Of a stretch of 64,000 nt of DNA, positions 1-12,270 are shown piece by piece. Source of the DNA: Ailurus styani (taxonomy: Eukaryota; Chordata; Mammalia; Carnivora; Ailuridae); the NCBI GenBank assembly GCA_002007465.1, contig LNAC01000036.1, positions 570,881 to 634,880 of the forward strand. The letters run 5' to 3'. A program made the position numbers and the translations under genes. Under the pieces are notes generated by a model. The model worked only from the letters and a program-made list of their open reading frames with translations, was not told where the DNA came from and did no database searches. Positions within the stretch are counted from its first letter, which is position 1. The number at the start of each line of letters is the position of its first letter.

Positions 1-589
1 AGGCTACAAATTTGGAGGCTCCACCCCCCCCCCAGGTTTGACAGTTTGCTAAAATGAATCACAGAATTTGGAAACACTATATTTACAATTACAGCTGCAT
101 TATAAAGAAGGGATCTAAATTAGCATCAGCCAAAGGAAGAATTGCAAATGATCCAAATGTGAAGGTCTCCATCATCTTCCCCTTGGCTTCCTGGACAGCA
201 TTATCTCCTTCTGGCTATGGTGGATGATAAGACTTAAAGGGTATTTGAGTCTCATCAAGCAGGGAAACTCATTCAGGCCTTTGGTGCCTAAAGTTTATAT
301 TAGGGCCTGATCACATACTGCCTGCATGGTTGATCTTCATTCTCCAGAGCCTCCTAAAGGTTCAGACTAGTCTAGTACCTTTAGTATCTAGTTCTTCTGC
401 AGGTTGGAACAGATGTGGCATATCCCAAATCCCTCATTATAAAACAAATTGATAGACTTTTCAGTAATCAAAGTCCCCAAACAGATGCTTCTGTCCTGTA
501 GGGCATTTTAGGGACCTAGAGATCACCTCCCAGTAACTGAGGGCAATGGCCAGACCTCTTTTTGGGTAAAGTTAATTCTTCACTGTATG
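1..589. other. Unassigned sequence, no gene seen
   Basis: A C-run occurs near position 25. I recognise no repeat family, exon or RNA gene. The 64-codon frame on the minus strand (516-710) runs into the adjacent L1 end and has no recognisable content. Confidence 0.5.
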
Positions 590-770
590 GGAAATGACTG
601 CTTGTGGGTATAAGAATTTCTCTTTGAGGTGATGAAAATGTACTTAAATCAGCTTTAGCAATGGTTGCACAGCTCTGTGAATATACTAAAAACCATGGAA
701 TTTTACACATAATGGGTTGAATTGTATGTTATGGGAACTATATCTTAATGACGCTGTTAAAAAAAGATTA
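590..770 (+). mobile_element. L1 3' end (old L1M type), 5'-truncated
   Basis: The text from 'gaaatgactgcttgtgggta' through 'ggttgcacagctctgtgaat' to 'atcttaatgacgctgttaaa' follows the remembered 3' untranslated end of mammalian L1M elements and stops at a short A-run, as an L1 3' terminus should. Many substitutions indicate an old copy. No target-site duplication was found. Confidence 0.8.
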
Positions 771-1699
771 AGAAATTTTGGTTGGCGTGGTCTTATCTAA
801 TTTGCTGACAGTGCTGCATTTTTAAAGTTTTTATTATTCCAGTTTGCATTTTAAGTATTTAGGCTTCTGTGTTCATCAGAAACCATCTGTAAATGCTTTC
901 TTTCTGCAACTCCTAGGCTCAAAATATAACTCGATTTCTTTACATGCACACACAAAAAAGATTTGCCACCTTTTTCCCTAATGCCTTCCTTTGTCTAAGG
1001 ACTGAGAAAGAGCTTCTCATGGGGTCATGGATCCTAAAAACAAACAAAAATATTCATATTCCCTACATTAAGAAACTTGTTTAAAGGGGATCTTGAGAGT
1101 AGCATAGAGCAAACTCTGATAGATGGGGAAACTCTAGGCAAAGGAGTTTGTCAATGAGTCCTAAATGGAGGAAGAGAAGTTGAATTTCAAGTTCAATCAT
1201 ACCACAGTAGCTACTGCTAAAAGAACATACCCTGCTTTCTGGGGGAAAAAAGGGAGAAAAGGTAGGAGAGAGAGTGGGTGATGGGAAAGAGCCTCACATA
1301 GTCTAAAATAGCCTTCCCCAGAGCAGGCTATCTAAAACTTCCTTCTAGGGAACTAGAGATAAATACGAAGTCTTACAAATCTTCTTTTGTGACTACCATC
1401 GATCTGACAACAAGAGAAATAAACTGTTGGTGAGATTTCCCAGGGATGAGAAAGGAGGGAGACACATCTAAATAGTATGCACCCTATGCCCTAAACACAG
1501 CAGAGTGGAGAGACGGGGTGCCCAGAGTTCCTGTTTAGGAGACTGATGTGGGTATCACACCTTATGTTAGATAGTAGCTCTATTTCACCAAAGGGTATAT
1601 GTATGGTAGGCATGAAAATCTGGAGACTTAAACCACAACATGAATACAAACAAAACAATTTAATCCCATTTATAAAACTTTCTAAATTTTAGTATTTAT
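771..1699. other. Unassigned sequence, no gene seen
   Basis: AT-rich, without a recognisable repeat or open frame of interest. A G/A-rich stretch lies around 1240-1290. Confidence 0.5.
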
Positions 1700-1700
1700 A

Positions 1701-2090
1701 AGAGATTTTATTTATTTATTTGTCAGAGAGAGTGGGAGGAAGAACAAGCAGGGGAGCAGTAGGCAGAGGGAGAAGCGGGCTCCCCACTGAGCAAGAAGCC
1801 CAATGCAGGGGGCGCCTGGCTGGCTCAGTGCTTGGGCATCTGCCTTCAGCTCAGCTCGTGGTCATGATCCCAGAGTCACGGGATAGAGCCCCGCATCAGG
1901 CTCCCTGCTCTGTGGGAAAGGGAAAGCCTGCTTCTCCCTCTCCTACTCCCCCTGCTGGTGTTCCCTCTTTCAAATAAATAAAATCTTAAAAAAGAAAAAA
2001 AAGCCCAACGCAGGACACCATCCCAGGACCCTGGGATCATGACCTGAGCCAAAGGCAGACGCTTAACAGATGGAACCACCGAGGCATCCC
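1701..2090 (-). mobile_element. Carnivore SINE, minus strand, split by a second SINE
   Basis: The left part (1701-1809) has the reverse-complement tail, attttatttatttatttgtc, followed by the purine-rich body. The right part (about 2001-2090) carries the remaining body and the tRNA-like head ending in 'gaaccaccgaggcatccc'. The flanks 1682-1700 and about 2090-2110 share an imperfect duplication, 'taaattttagtattt' versus 'tagattttaatattt'. The copy is diverged. Confidence 0.88.
1810..2000 (+). mobile_element. Carnivore SINE inserted inside an older SINE
   Basis: The head 'gggcgcctggctggctcag' is followed by the CT-rich body and the tail AAATAAATAAAATCTT plus A-run. The insertion site is marked by a 14-bp duplication, 1796-1809 (aagcccaatgcagg) and 2001-2014 (aagcccaacgcagg), both from the body of the outer SINE. 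The open frame at 1720-1977 lies within these SINEs and is not a gene. Confidence 0.93.
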
Positions 2091-2110
2091 TAGATTTTAA
2101 TATTTTTATA

Positions 2111-3060
2111 TATGTCTTCAAAATAAGCAAAATTTATGATGTCCATAATGACCACAGTTTTTCCATTTCCAATGGCATCTGTAGGTTCTTAACATGAAAC
2201 AGGGAAAGAATGAGAAAGGAATGTTTTTTATAGTCCTTCATCTGGATTATTCTGTATTTTTTTTTAGTAATCATAGAATTTGGATGCAGCACATACTGGA
2301 TTAAGTCACTGTGGCATTTAATAAATAAAGAAAGCCAATCACACCAGAAATGTTTAGAGATGTTTTTGTAAGTTTGACTGTTGGATAATTCATTACAACA
2401 AAGACTAGTGAATGAGATTTTAATTATCTTCAGAAGAAAAATTTAATCAAGATAAAAGCTGTATAAAATGTACTAATTTGACAGCTGATGACATAACCAA
2501 TTAACTATTCAGAACAACATCTAGTGTTTTAGGTGAAATACTTTTATCATCAAACAAAAGGTGATGCTGTGGTCTATTCATTCTAGACATACAGTATATT
2601 TCAACAGTATACTAGAAAAGAAATAAGCTAATAATGAGTCAATGTTAGTTCTGATTTCATGACATTAAATTTTAAAGTGCCTTAGAATTGTTAAAAATGA
2701 GAGGTTGAAAAGGTTGATAAAGCATTTAAATATTATGAATATATCAATTAAATGTAATAGCTAGAGGAGGAAAATAATTTTTCCCAGGTTATATAAAAAT
2801 ACCAATGATATTGCTACAGAATTATTTTGTGATCAAGGCAGAATGACTGAATGCCTCGAAGTTAGAGTTCAAGAAAGGCTCACTGTAAGCTATTTGGACT
2901 AGTGCTACTACTGAATTTCATTTGTGTATTTATGATTTATTCCTAAAACAACCTGGGCCAACTACTGCACATAAATCAATTGCTGAGATTTGATGGTATA
3001 AGGTTTTCTACAAAAGTGATATAATTCCTCTTTAAAATGGTTCCTGGGTAATTCCCTTTT
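2111..3060. other. Unassigned AT-rich sequence
   Basis: No repeat family, coding exon or RNA recognised. Confidence 0.5.
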
Positions 3061-3139
3061 GAAAAAGGAAAGAAGGAAAGAAAAAGGAAGGAAGGAGGGA
3101 AGGGAGGAAGGAAGGAAGGAAAGAAGGAAGGAAGGAAGG
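3061..3139 (+). repeat. GGAA/GAAA tetranucleotide microsatellite
   Basis: About 79 bp of pure-purine GGAA and GAAA units with a few GGGA interruptions. Runs of GGAA are potential ETS-factor binding arrays, but nothing here shows such use. Confidence 0.95.
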
Positions 3140-4089
3140 TAGTTAGTAACTACTTAATTTTTATAAGGATGCCTTAATAGAATTAAAGGAACCTATTTGA
3201 GGGTGGGGGGCTTGAAAGAATGAATGTTTTCTGAAGTTTATTTTATATGTGCCTAATAGTTTGTTTATACTCCTGCACGTGCATATGCATTCTAGGTTGA
3301 ATCAGAAAATGGTCTCAAAAGCAGAAGCACAGGGGAGAGATATCATTAAATCCCATAGAGTATTGGAGCACAATGTCTTTGGTAGAAGCTATGTCTAATT
3401 TTCAATTTGTCAGCATTGCAGACTGAGTAGTCAGCTGAAGGCAAAGACCACACATGCTCAGCAAATATGCATCAAAGGACAGAATAAATGAGTTAGAAAA
3501 TATTTTAGTTAGGAAAATATTTTAGTGAGTTTTTTTTTTTTTTAAACCCAAGCAGAACCACAGCTCTTTTAGGGCTTTTAAATTTTAGCTTTGATTGCAA
3601 AGCCCCGATTATTTTCCCTAAAGCCCCATGAGCTCTAATTCAACAAAGCTAATTGAGTTATGGCATCACAGAATTTAAGTATGAGGAAGAATGTTGCTCA
3701 CTGCCAATGTTGTGGTAACTCTGGAAATTGCTACGGAATTAGTGTCCGGAAAAAAAAAAAAAAAGGAGCCTGTTCTGGATGAGGATGTGAATGGGTTTAA
3801 ATTATTACTTATACAGAATTTACAGGTAAAATATATTCTTTATTTTCTCCTTTAGAATATAGTTGGTGCCAAACTAAATTTTTAAATCCATAAAATCTTA
3901 TTAAATTCTTTGGCTTCTATAGATTAAGGGAGAGGAAAGGATCATCTGTCTGCCCTTGAATCCTACAGTAAGCATGTGCTGAAATCTTAGCACTCAGACC
4001 CAGAGCTAGAGGACATTTATCATGTCCGATACTCAGATTCAGGCACATGAGTGTGTGCACCCACGCACACCACACCAAGTCCTGAAAAA
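3140..4089. other. Unassigned sequence with short repeats
   Basis: Contains a 17-bp direct repeat of 'gaaaatattttag' (at 3496 and 3513), a T-run at about 3531-3543 and an A-run at about 3750-3764. No gene recognised. Confidence 0.5.
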
Positions 4090-4215
4090 CATGTATCATT
4101 ACTGATCTCATTTTTCCAAGAGGAAAACAGAGTTAGGTGCATAGTTAAATTTGCTTAAGGTTATATATTTGGAAGATACAAAAATGGGATTCAGAACCCT
4201 GTAAAGACTTAGGCT
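4090..4215 (+). mobile_element. MIR relic
   Basis: The order 'ctcatttttccaagaggaaaacagagttaggtgc', then 'cttaaggttatat', then 'gggattcagaaccctg' follows the MIR core and 3' half (fraction line, gaggaaactgag, cttgcccaaggtcac, gggattcgaaccc). Highly diverged. Confidence 0.6.
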
Positions 4216-4980
4216 ACCACTTTCTCTCGCATGGGAAGAAGAGCATCAATAGCTAATTAAGGCCAAAGCATCAGATATACTACTTTGAGACCCTAGGCAC
4301 CAGGATAAACAAGAGGAATTTTGGGGGTGACCAATGTGGCAGGATGGGTGGGCGGTACTACGCCCAGGTTGACGGATGCCTCCCTGCTTGCATCTCAGCA
4401 CACTCTCTCAGGAGGAGGAAGGGATGAACAACTTCTGGCTCCTTCCTTCAGCTCTGGGTCTCAGTGCCAAGATTTGGGCACATGCTTCCTCTAGAAATTA
4501 AAGGCGGACAGATAGTTCTTTCCTGTCCCTTAATCTGTAGAGGCCAAAGACAGACCCATTCTCCCCTACTAGCCTCAAACCTATGTCTCTTTCAAATACA
4601 TATAACCATTCCAGAGTCATTTGTCTCAGCTTATTCTAACTCACTTTAGCTGCTGGAAGAAAAGTGGCAAAAATGTTATTATTTAAGGAAGCATAGAAGC
4701 AAGAAGCCATCATTTATATTGGGATTCATTTTCATTAATACAACTGAAGAGAAAGAAGAAGCCAAAAACATGTCCTTGTTTGTCAGTAGAATCTGCCCCC
4801 CACTTCTGTCTCCCCCTCTCTTCATGCACACAGAGAAGGTCCATACATAGAATCAACTGCATTATCCACACCCCTCTGCTCACTGAGACAGCTCCCGAGA
4901 CCTCTATTATCCTAGAGGACCCTTAAAGCCAAGTAAATTACAGTGGTGTAACTGAAATAACAGAAATTTGTTTTTATTTT
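4216..4980. other. Unassigned sequence, no gene seen
   Basis: Somewhat richer in GC than its neighbours (about 4320-4460). No exon or repeat recognised. Confidence 0.45.
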
Positions 4981-5451
4981 TTAATTTGGTTTACAACCCC
5001 TCCAAAACAAAGTTAGAAATCTATATGGAATGTTCTTTACTGTCTCATTATGTTTTAGTAAAATACAATTGGCATGTTTTACGATTTTATCCATGAAAAA
5101 GTTGGCTGTCAGAGCCATTGTCCCCGCATTCCATCCCCTCCTTTCTGAACACAGATTAAGAGAATGGCAGATGGTGCCAAGTTGTGTGAAATATTTTCCC
5201 TTTATGGCATCCTCATTCTCTTTCATTCTTGTCCTCTTTGGCAGCCTTCTCCAGCAGCTGTGTTGGCAATGGTGGCAGAGCCTATCAAACACAGTGAGCT
5301 GATAAGCCTTCAGAACTTCCCTGTTAGGGTACTTAACTCTGGCTTTGTGCTCACCTACCTGTCTCTGAAGTTTATGAATGAACCTCTCTCCTTCCCTCAT
5401 CAAAGCTGCTGGGACTGCTCTAGTCTGGAAGGTGGGTTTTTTGTCATGCAA
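4981..5451 (-). other. Unrecognised 156-codon open frame, probably noncoding
   Basis: This is the longest ATG-to-stop frame in the window. The predicted product is basic and Cys/His/Arg-containing, with a stretch reading KARVKYPNREVLKAYQLTVF. I match it to no family. There is no signal peptide, membrane segment or repeat. Downstream of the stop the minus strand reads an A-rich run with AATAAA (about 4970-4985), so a decayed processed copy of an mRNA is possible. A good 5' splice-like string, caggtaggtgag, lies inside the frame. Overlapping plus-strand frames (5030-5302, 5164-5484) argue for chance. Confidence 0.2.
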
Positions 5452-7020
5452 ATTGGTTCACAGACCTTGGGGCTATTTCCTTAATCACTGGGGGCAGAAA
5501 GTAGGGACTCAGGCAAATGCTTGAGGATAGCAGATAGCATGTCCTTCCAAAAGAAGGTTTTATTTATCAGAAACAACAAAAAAAAGTCAAGTGAATTATT
5601 TTTAGATTTGTTATAAATGTGAAGCAAGAATTCAGCTCCACTGTGTTTCTTTCCCCTCTTCTGCATTGTTGCTTTCTTGTCCACTTTTTGGCAGAGTTTC
5701 TGAACATTTCCCCACATCTGTTACTTGGAATAGGTCACTTCTTAAAATACAGTGTGTGTGTCGGAGTGTGTATGTTTGTGTACATGTGTAACCCTTCCCT
5801 AATAGTGAACGTCTTTTAAGAGAAATTTTTGTTGTGTGAATTTCAAGTCCAATATGGGTATTTGGCAGCAAGAAATACACTATCCCTTAAACTCTCCTCC
5901 ACATCCTATCCCTCATTTTCCCCTAATACCAATGGAGACCAATGATAGTGTAAATAGAGGAGTTTCTTAAGTCTTCAAGTTATTATCTGAGAAGAGAAAG
6001 ATCTGTGTCCTGTGCATAAGTTACTCTTAAAAAAATGCAGAAAAACCTATGAATTCTCTAGGGATACAAAATCAAATGTTTTATTGGTTCCCAGGGTTAA
6101 CTGCCAGATCTACTACTACAACGGAGGTGGCATTCTGGAGGGAGAGCGAGGTGGCAGAGTGGGAAAGAAGCCTCGGGTGCTGTCGGGAGACAAGAGGAAA
6201 AGGACCCAAGAACAGGAGGATTGCTAGATGTCCCAAGAAAGTAGATGACTTAGAAGACTCAGGAGAATACTTGCTTTGCACTCCCTAAATGTTCACAATG
6301 TTTAACAGAAAAAACTAATGTTCTCAGAATGGATTCTTCTTCTATGTATTTGTAGGACAACGAAGTGGTCACGAATATTTTTTAAAAAATCAAGTCAACC
6401 AGAGTCATGAGCTGAGGAGAATGGGATATGGACTCCAAATCTGGAAATCTATTGTCTAGTTCTTCAAGAACAGCAACAGACTCCTTAACATTATCATAAT
6501 TTGTAAGAAAGCAAAATTAACTTAAAATTCCTGCAACCACTCTATCAGCGTTATGACTCCGAAATTTCTAGCAAGCAACTGATAATGGATGAAAACTAAC
6601 TGCACTTTGTTCAGTGTTTCACATTTGAAATGTGTCAAAAATAATGAATATACCACTTGGTGCCCTAATGGTCTTATTTAATTTGAGGTGAGACAAGCTT
6701 ATTTATGAGCATGTTACTTACGTTCCCTAAGCCATTACTTTTTGTTATTTTGGTTGATTTTTGTTTGTTTGTTTCATTGTATTTCTATAATGCTAAGGGT
6801 AAAACAGAACTCTTTATTCTCTGACAATTTTTGTCACTTAACCTTTGGTATCTTTCAGCAGCTAAGATTATATACTTTCTGTAATTGGTTTATTTAATTA
6901 GAAACCTAAGAATAATAAGTACGTATGAAATACAGTTATTATGACTTCTTATTTACCTTACTGGAAAGCTGGGAATACGATTTGAAGACATTAAGTAAAT
7001 TCATGGGTAGAGTGTGGGAA
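5452..7020. other. Unassigned sequence with a GT-rich patch
   Basis: An impure GT-rich stretch lies at 5751-5789. Open frames of 60-82 codons overlap one another on both strands and match nothing I know. No repeat family assigned. Confidence 0.45.
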
Positions 7021-7117
7021 CTGCAGGAAGACCTGATATTTAATATCCTATAATTTTAATATTCTATAGAATTGCAGGAAGACCTAGTATTTAATATCCT
7101 AATTTTAATATTCTATA
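7021..7117. repeat. 51-bp tandem duplication
   Basis: Two copies of a unit beginning 'gcaggaagacct' (at 7023 and 7074), each running through 'atttaatatcct' and 'ttttaatattctata'. They differ by few changes, including a 'ta' indel. The unit matches no repeat I recognise. Confidence 0.92.
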
Positions 7118-7254
7118 ATTCTTAGTTCATAGGAAGCTCAGAAATTATACTAACTGGCCCATTTTTATATTCCCTGGAATGGGTAATTGACTTCTCCAAA
7201 ACTCTGGCCACCAACAAAGAGACTATTTTTTATCAAAGTATTTGTTATAGGTTA

Positions 7255-7625
7255 AATAAGGGGTTATACACTTCCATTTAATCCTTAAATATTCTGCTTG
7301 TGAGAAAACTATTTTCACATTTTTTAACAAAAAATTTATTTATTTATTTGAGAAAGAGAGAGAGATGAGCACAAGCAGTTTGGGGGTGGGGGTAAGAAGG
7401 GGCAGAGAGAGAAGCAGACTCTCTGCGGAGCAGGAAGGCTGATGGGGCTCCATCCCAGGACCCCTGGGATCACGATCTGAACTGAAAGTAGACACTTAAC
7501 TGACTGAGCCACCCAGGTGCCCCCTCGCCTCACTTTGTAGCTAAAAAAATATAAGCATGGAAATAAGTAGGAGATTTCCTAAGGTTGTACCCTGATATGC
7601 TTCCGACGACCATGCTCTTTCTTCT
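7255..7625 (+). mobile_element. MIR relic interrupted by a SINE
   Basis: The left part ('catttaatccttaaatattc' then 'gtgagaaaactattttcaca') and the right part (from about 7524, 'tttgtagctaaaaaaatata' and 'cctaaggttgtaccctgata') read as one MIR when the SINE between them is removed. Confidence 0.6.
7328..7523 (-). mobile_element. Carnivore SINE
   Basis: T-rich start 'aatttatttatttatttgag', a purine-rich body, then the reverse-complement tRNA-like head 'ctgactgagccacccaggtg'. It lies inside an MIR. The minus-strand frame 7336-7533 is SINE sequence. Confidence 0.93.
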
Positions 7626-9439
7626 CTTTGCTATAAATGAGAGTAGAACACAATGCAAGAGATTAGTATTAAACTATTCTGGATGAAAATCTGAGGCAAT
7701 GAAACATTGAATAATTCATTACGTTCCTGGATTAAAATCATAGAAAGGGCACTGTTTACTTGAAAGGTATCCATATAGAAGCAATGATAGTCCAGGTGGT
7801 CTGTAAGTGCTTAATATTCAGTCATCGAATCACGTGGAGATTTGCTCTGAAACGGAGATTCTGATTCAAAAATAAACAAATGTATAGCCCAGAAATCTCT
7901 GTGCAAAGACACAAATAATCCTGTTTTTTTTCTTCTGTTTTTAAGTCTCTTGTTCTCCAGATCCAAGAAATACTAACGAAGAACCTTCGCACAATTATGC
8001 ATTCCTCAACTTCAAAAGTGGTCCAGTTTGGGAAGAGTTTGATTACAGGCCAAAAGCAGAGTGCCAGGTGGGGATTCAGCTGCTTGGGCAGTTTTCCAGG
8101 GAAGCTTACACCTGGATTACCATATGTTTCCATGTAGCCAATAAGTTATTGTGCTGAAAAATAAATGCACGTGTACAACAAAGGGTTGTAGCTGAAAGGC
8201 AGAGTTTTACAGATAGGGAGATACGATGATAATAATCAATGCAATGCTAATGGGGAGTAGAGAAAATTCTTTATAAACGCGTTTACTTGTTAGTACACAA
8301 AGTTTAAACACTGATACGATTTTAAAGTAGTGTTTAAAAAAGTAGTCCAAAGTGAAATAAAAGAAAGTATGATGTTGGCTTATTCAAGGGCATCCAGGGG
8401 TAATTTAGGACTAGACTGACTTCTACTTCTCTACCTTCCTGAAGTGCAAAGCACATGTGTGTGTGTTTGTTTGAGTGTGTCTGTGTGTGTCCATTTAAAT
8501 AACAACCAATCTATGTTCTTCTTTAAAAAAGTGACAATTTCTCCCTGAGGCAAATGGAATTCTGTTTACAGCAACTACTTCATGCCCTATATTGCTTGCT
8601 TAAGATATCCCTCCACACCTCATCCTGTGTCTGAGGGTGACAGGAAAGAGGACATAAAATTGCTAACCATGTAACAAGCAGCAGGGAATTGGTGGCAGGT
8701 AACTCGCACAAGAGGAAAAAGAGCCAAGAGTAAAGACAAAAGCCTGCTGACGTGGCTTGTGAGTTAGTTTTGGGTGACAGGGTAGCCAAAAGAGCCAAAA
8801 AACAAAATTTTAGGTAGAGTCGCCTAGTTGTTGAACATTCTCTGTCATTCTAAACTCTAACACTAACTTAACACTTGCCATCCCCATATGCACCACAGCA
8901 CACACCACCAACAGCATTATTAAAGTTTAAGTCAACGTGAAATTGTACACCAAACTGTTCTCAGTAAATGCTGTGTGAGTTGTTATAAAAACATGGAAAG
9001 TTTATACCTTTGAGAAGCCACCAGAAGGCTAGAAAGGAGCGGCAGGGGTGAAGGCTTGACTGAATTTAAGAATTTAGCAAAAAACTGGAAACTACAGCAG
9101 AAGGTGACCATATAAAATAGCAGCTGTCTAAAAATCCTGGATATATTCCAACTCTAGGACAGATGACGATTTAAGCTGGTTTTACTTAAATCTTCATAAG
9201 ATAAGTGAGCCTAGAAAGCTGGATGACTTAAAGCATTCCAGGCAGAGTTTGCTTCTAATACAAATTTGCTTATAATTCCCACTTAGAGATAAAAATGATC
9301 CTACTTCCCAACAAATAAAAAAATAAAAAATAAAAATAAAGCATCAACCCACTCAGGCTTCCTCTTTCATTTTACAAAACATGTAACAACATTTTTCTTT
9401 GAAGGAGTCATACCATGTTGGGAAACACAACGCATTTAA
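7626..9439. other. Unassigned sequence, no gene seen
   Basis: Contains an impure GT stretch at 8454-8492 and an AAATAA-type A-rich patch near 9310-9345. The 103-codon minus frame 7822-8133 and the 72-codon frame 8580-8798 match nothing I recognise. Confidence 0.45.
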
Positions 9440-9650
9440 GACCTAGGGCTCAAAATCAGCTCTGTTGAATCCTTACATCCATTTTGGACAAATTAGTTAA
9501 ACTCTTTGAACTTTGATGTCTTCATTTCTAAAATGGAAAGATAATGAGAACTATGCTACAAGAATGTGTGAACATCAAATGAAAATGAAGTAAATTTATA
9601 TAAAATGAGTTTGCACATCGCACAGCACAGTTATTCATGTTTGCTAATTG
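9440..9650 (-). mobile_element. MIR relic
   Basis: Read on the plus strand, 'ttggacaaattagttaaact', 'cttcatttctaaaatggaaa', 'gataatgagaactatgctac' and 'cacatcgcacagcacagtta' follow the reverse complement of the MIR core in the right order. Confidence 0.7.
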
Positions 9651-11386
9651 ACTTGGGCCAAGTAGGTATTTATCTGATAAGAATCATAAAGTAAAATCAA
9701 AAGGGGGAGAATGTGCATGTGTATGTATATGTATATATAGATACATATAAATATATCTCCTCCCCCTCCTGTTGCTGTTGCAGAGGAAAGGATAAGGTGC
9801 TCTCACAGCCAAATAAAAGGTAATGCCTTCACACAATCAGAAAACACACTGGAAAACATGTTTCATTCTAGCAATGTTTCATTATTAATAAGTAATGGAA
9901 TTACTCATATCTATGCAGCATGCTAAATGCCATTGATTACTGAAGTGCTCGTATTACCAGAAAAATTATATCTCCATTAAAGAGGTGGGGTGGGTGGGGT
10001 GGGAGAAGGATGAAAAGAGTTGTCAGTGATGGTTCTGCATTAGCATCACAGAATTCAGGATGGAAGCTCCCCTAGGATCTTTTCCTTAATCCCGAGCTGT
10101 CTTGCTAAAGTTTGTTCCTCCATCTACCTGCATTAGACAAGGTTCAACTTCAATAATGAATCAGAATGGGGTGGAATGGGATGATGCAGTGGTCCAGGAC
10201 TTTGCTTCCTCAGAAGATGGTTTACCGTGAAGTGAAGCAAGTTTAGCCTAGCACTCTCCATTTGCTTAGCCTGGAACAACATGTTCACATGACCGTATGC
10301 TTTTATAACATCTTCCAAAGTAAACAATGTAAATACAAATGTGAACTGTGCTCTCTCTTTTCACTTTGACTTTCTTCTGGCAGGTGTAACTGGAAAAGGC
10401 CACAGAAAGGTATCTGGGATAAGAACCCAAACCACCAACACAGCTTACTATGTATATTACTATTGCTTTAAACATTTTCACAAATACGACTTTGCTTTTT
10501 AGCGATATGACTTTTCCTATTCTATGAAACTCTTACAGGAAGACCTAAGTTGCAAATTGCTTTGTTGTTACTTTTGAGATCATCCTTAAAAAAAAAAAAA
10601 AACCTAAAAACCCCCCAAAATATCTGAGTGAACATCAAACTGTTCAACTTGGGATGCATAGTTCACTTGCCAAGATTCTTTAACTTAGGCTTCTATTATC
10701 TCACCTTGCATTAATCCTCAACTATTACGTACGATCTTTATTTACTATTAAACCACATATTGGAAGATTTACCTTAAACTGGACTTCCAAAATCTTATCT
10801 AGATGCAGATTTCTCTCTGAGCTTTATTATCAGATTATTTTCATGGTGTTTTCATGGAGTTAGCATCTGACATAGGAATCTGGTTAAGGGGAAACTGAGT
10901 TGGGAATGCTTTTAATTGGGGTTGAATAGCCTACATTTTTCATGATTTTCAGTTGTTTTTCTGTCTGGTTTCATGATTGTTGATTGTCCTAGTATTAGAG
11001 TGGCTTCTGTGAATTCCCTTTCTGTCTGTTGTGCTAACTCAACCAGGGTTTGGACAAGACAGTGCAAATCTAGAGGTCCTATCTCTATATGAACACGCCA
11101 GGCAACCAGCAGATGGATAATGGAGGAAAAGCAAGGTTGAAATATTCTGAAGCAGAAGGTAGTCTGTGAAAAGATTTTCCCACCATCAGACATGCCCAGT
11201 GAAAAGCAAAGAATTCAGTTCTTATCACTATCTAGTCAAAAAACGGAAGCTCTCTCATATCAGAAGTAGTCTAATAATACAACCTATAGATTTTCATATG
11301 AATTACCCATTTGCAACTTTAAAATATTTAAGATTAGTTCCTAAACAGGAAAAATTAAAATGCCCTTAAAGTTTAAAGCTTATGTG
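9651..11386. other. Unassigned sequence with TA/TG low complexity
   Basis: A TG/TA microsatellite-like tract lies at about 9715-9760, a GGGGT repeat near 9986-10003 and an A-run near 10588-10602. No exon or repeat family assigned. Confidence 0.45.
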
Positions 11387-11592
11387 GGGGCATCTGCGTG
11401 GGTTAGTCTGTTAAGTATTTAACTCTTGATTTTGGCTCAAATCATGATCTCATGGTCATGATATCAGGGTCATGACACTGAGCCCCGCTTTGAACCCTGT
11501 GGTCAGCAGGGAGTCTGCTTGCAATTCTCTCCATCTGCTTGTCCCCCCACTCATAATCTCTCTAAAATAAATAAATAAATCTTTAAAAAATA
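11387..11592 (+). mobile_element. Older carnivore SINE
   Basis: Diverged head 'ggggcatctgcgtgggttag', body with 'cagcagggagtctgcttg', and the tail AAATAAATAAATAAATCTTT. A local duplication, 'catgatctcatggtcatgat', sits in the middle. The flanking 'gcttatgt' and 'gcttatat' may be the target-site duplication. Confidence 0.88.
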
Positions 11593-12154
11593 AAATAATG
11601 CTTATATATATATCTGTATATATAAAAGCAACTTGATAGTTTCCCTAAAATTTGACAATAATCCTAATTATTTATATGATGTTACTGATGATAGCTGTAA
11701 AGCATAAAGAACCTAAGTTACCAATAATTTTAAAAATATTTTATTAACCATTTTAGAGAAAAGACTGATTTTTCTTTTCTAATACAAATCATCCTGTAAA
11801 AGTCATTGTCAAAAAAAAAAAAAAAAAAAAAGGCCAAGAGNAAAATGAAAACAATTATAGAGGGGAAAAAGTTGTATGAACATGTGCCAGATAGTTATTT
11901 GATATTAATATTATGTTCTTTCTGTTCTTTTTTTCCATGGATTTTGTGATGCTTGTAGTTTGAGTCACTTTACTTCCTTTTAATTTGTATTTTGTTGTAA
12001 CGAGTTTCTGATTCTAAATCACTTTTGTACCTAATTCTTTACTTGTCAGCTTTTAAGTCTTGCCACCATTTTTTTTTAAGGTGCATGAATTTAATAATGT
12101 GGTTCAGGGAAGAAACAAAGAACACAATGAGAGAAAGAAGCAGCTGATTTTTAG
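11593..12154. other. Unassigned sequence; long A-run and one ambiguous base
   Basis: A TA-rich patch lies at about 11603-11624 and an A-run at about 11811-11831. The single N of the window is at 11841, ten bases past the A-run, so it probably reflects sequencing or assembly trouble there. Confidence 0.7.
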
Positions 12155-12270
12155 TTTTGTTACTAGCTTGCTGTGTAGTATTAGGCAAGTTACTTAATCT
12201 CTCTGAGTTCTGATTTTTTGTACCTGAAATAAGGGATTATTTCTCCTGTTTCACTGTGTTGGATAGAAAT
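12155..12270 (-). mobile_element. MIR relic
   Basis: Plus-strand text 'ttaggcaagttacttaatct', 'ctctgagttctgattttttg' and 'acctgaaataagggattatt' is the reverse complement of the MIR core. Confidence 0.75.
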
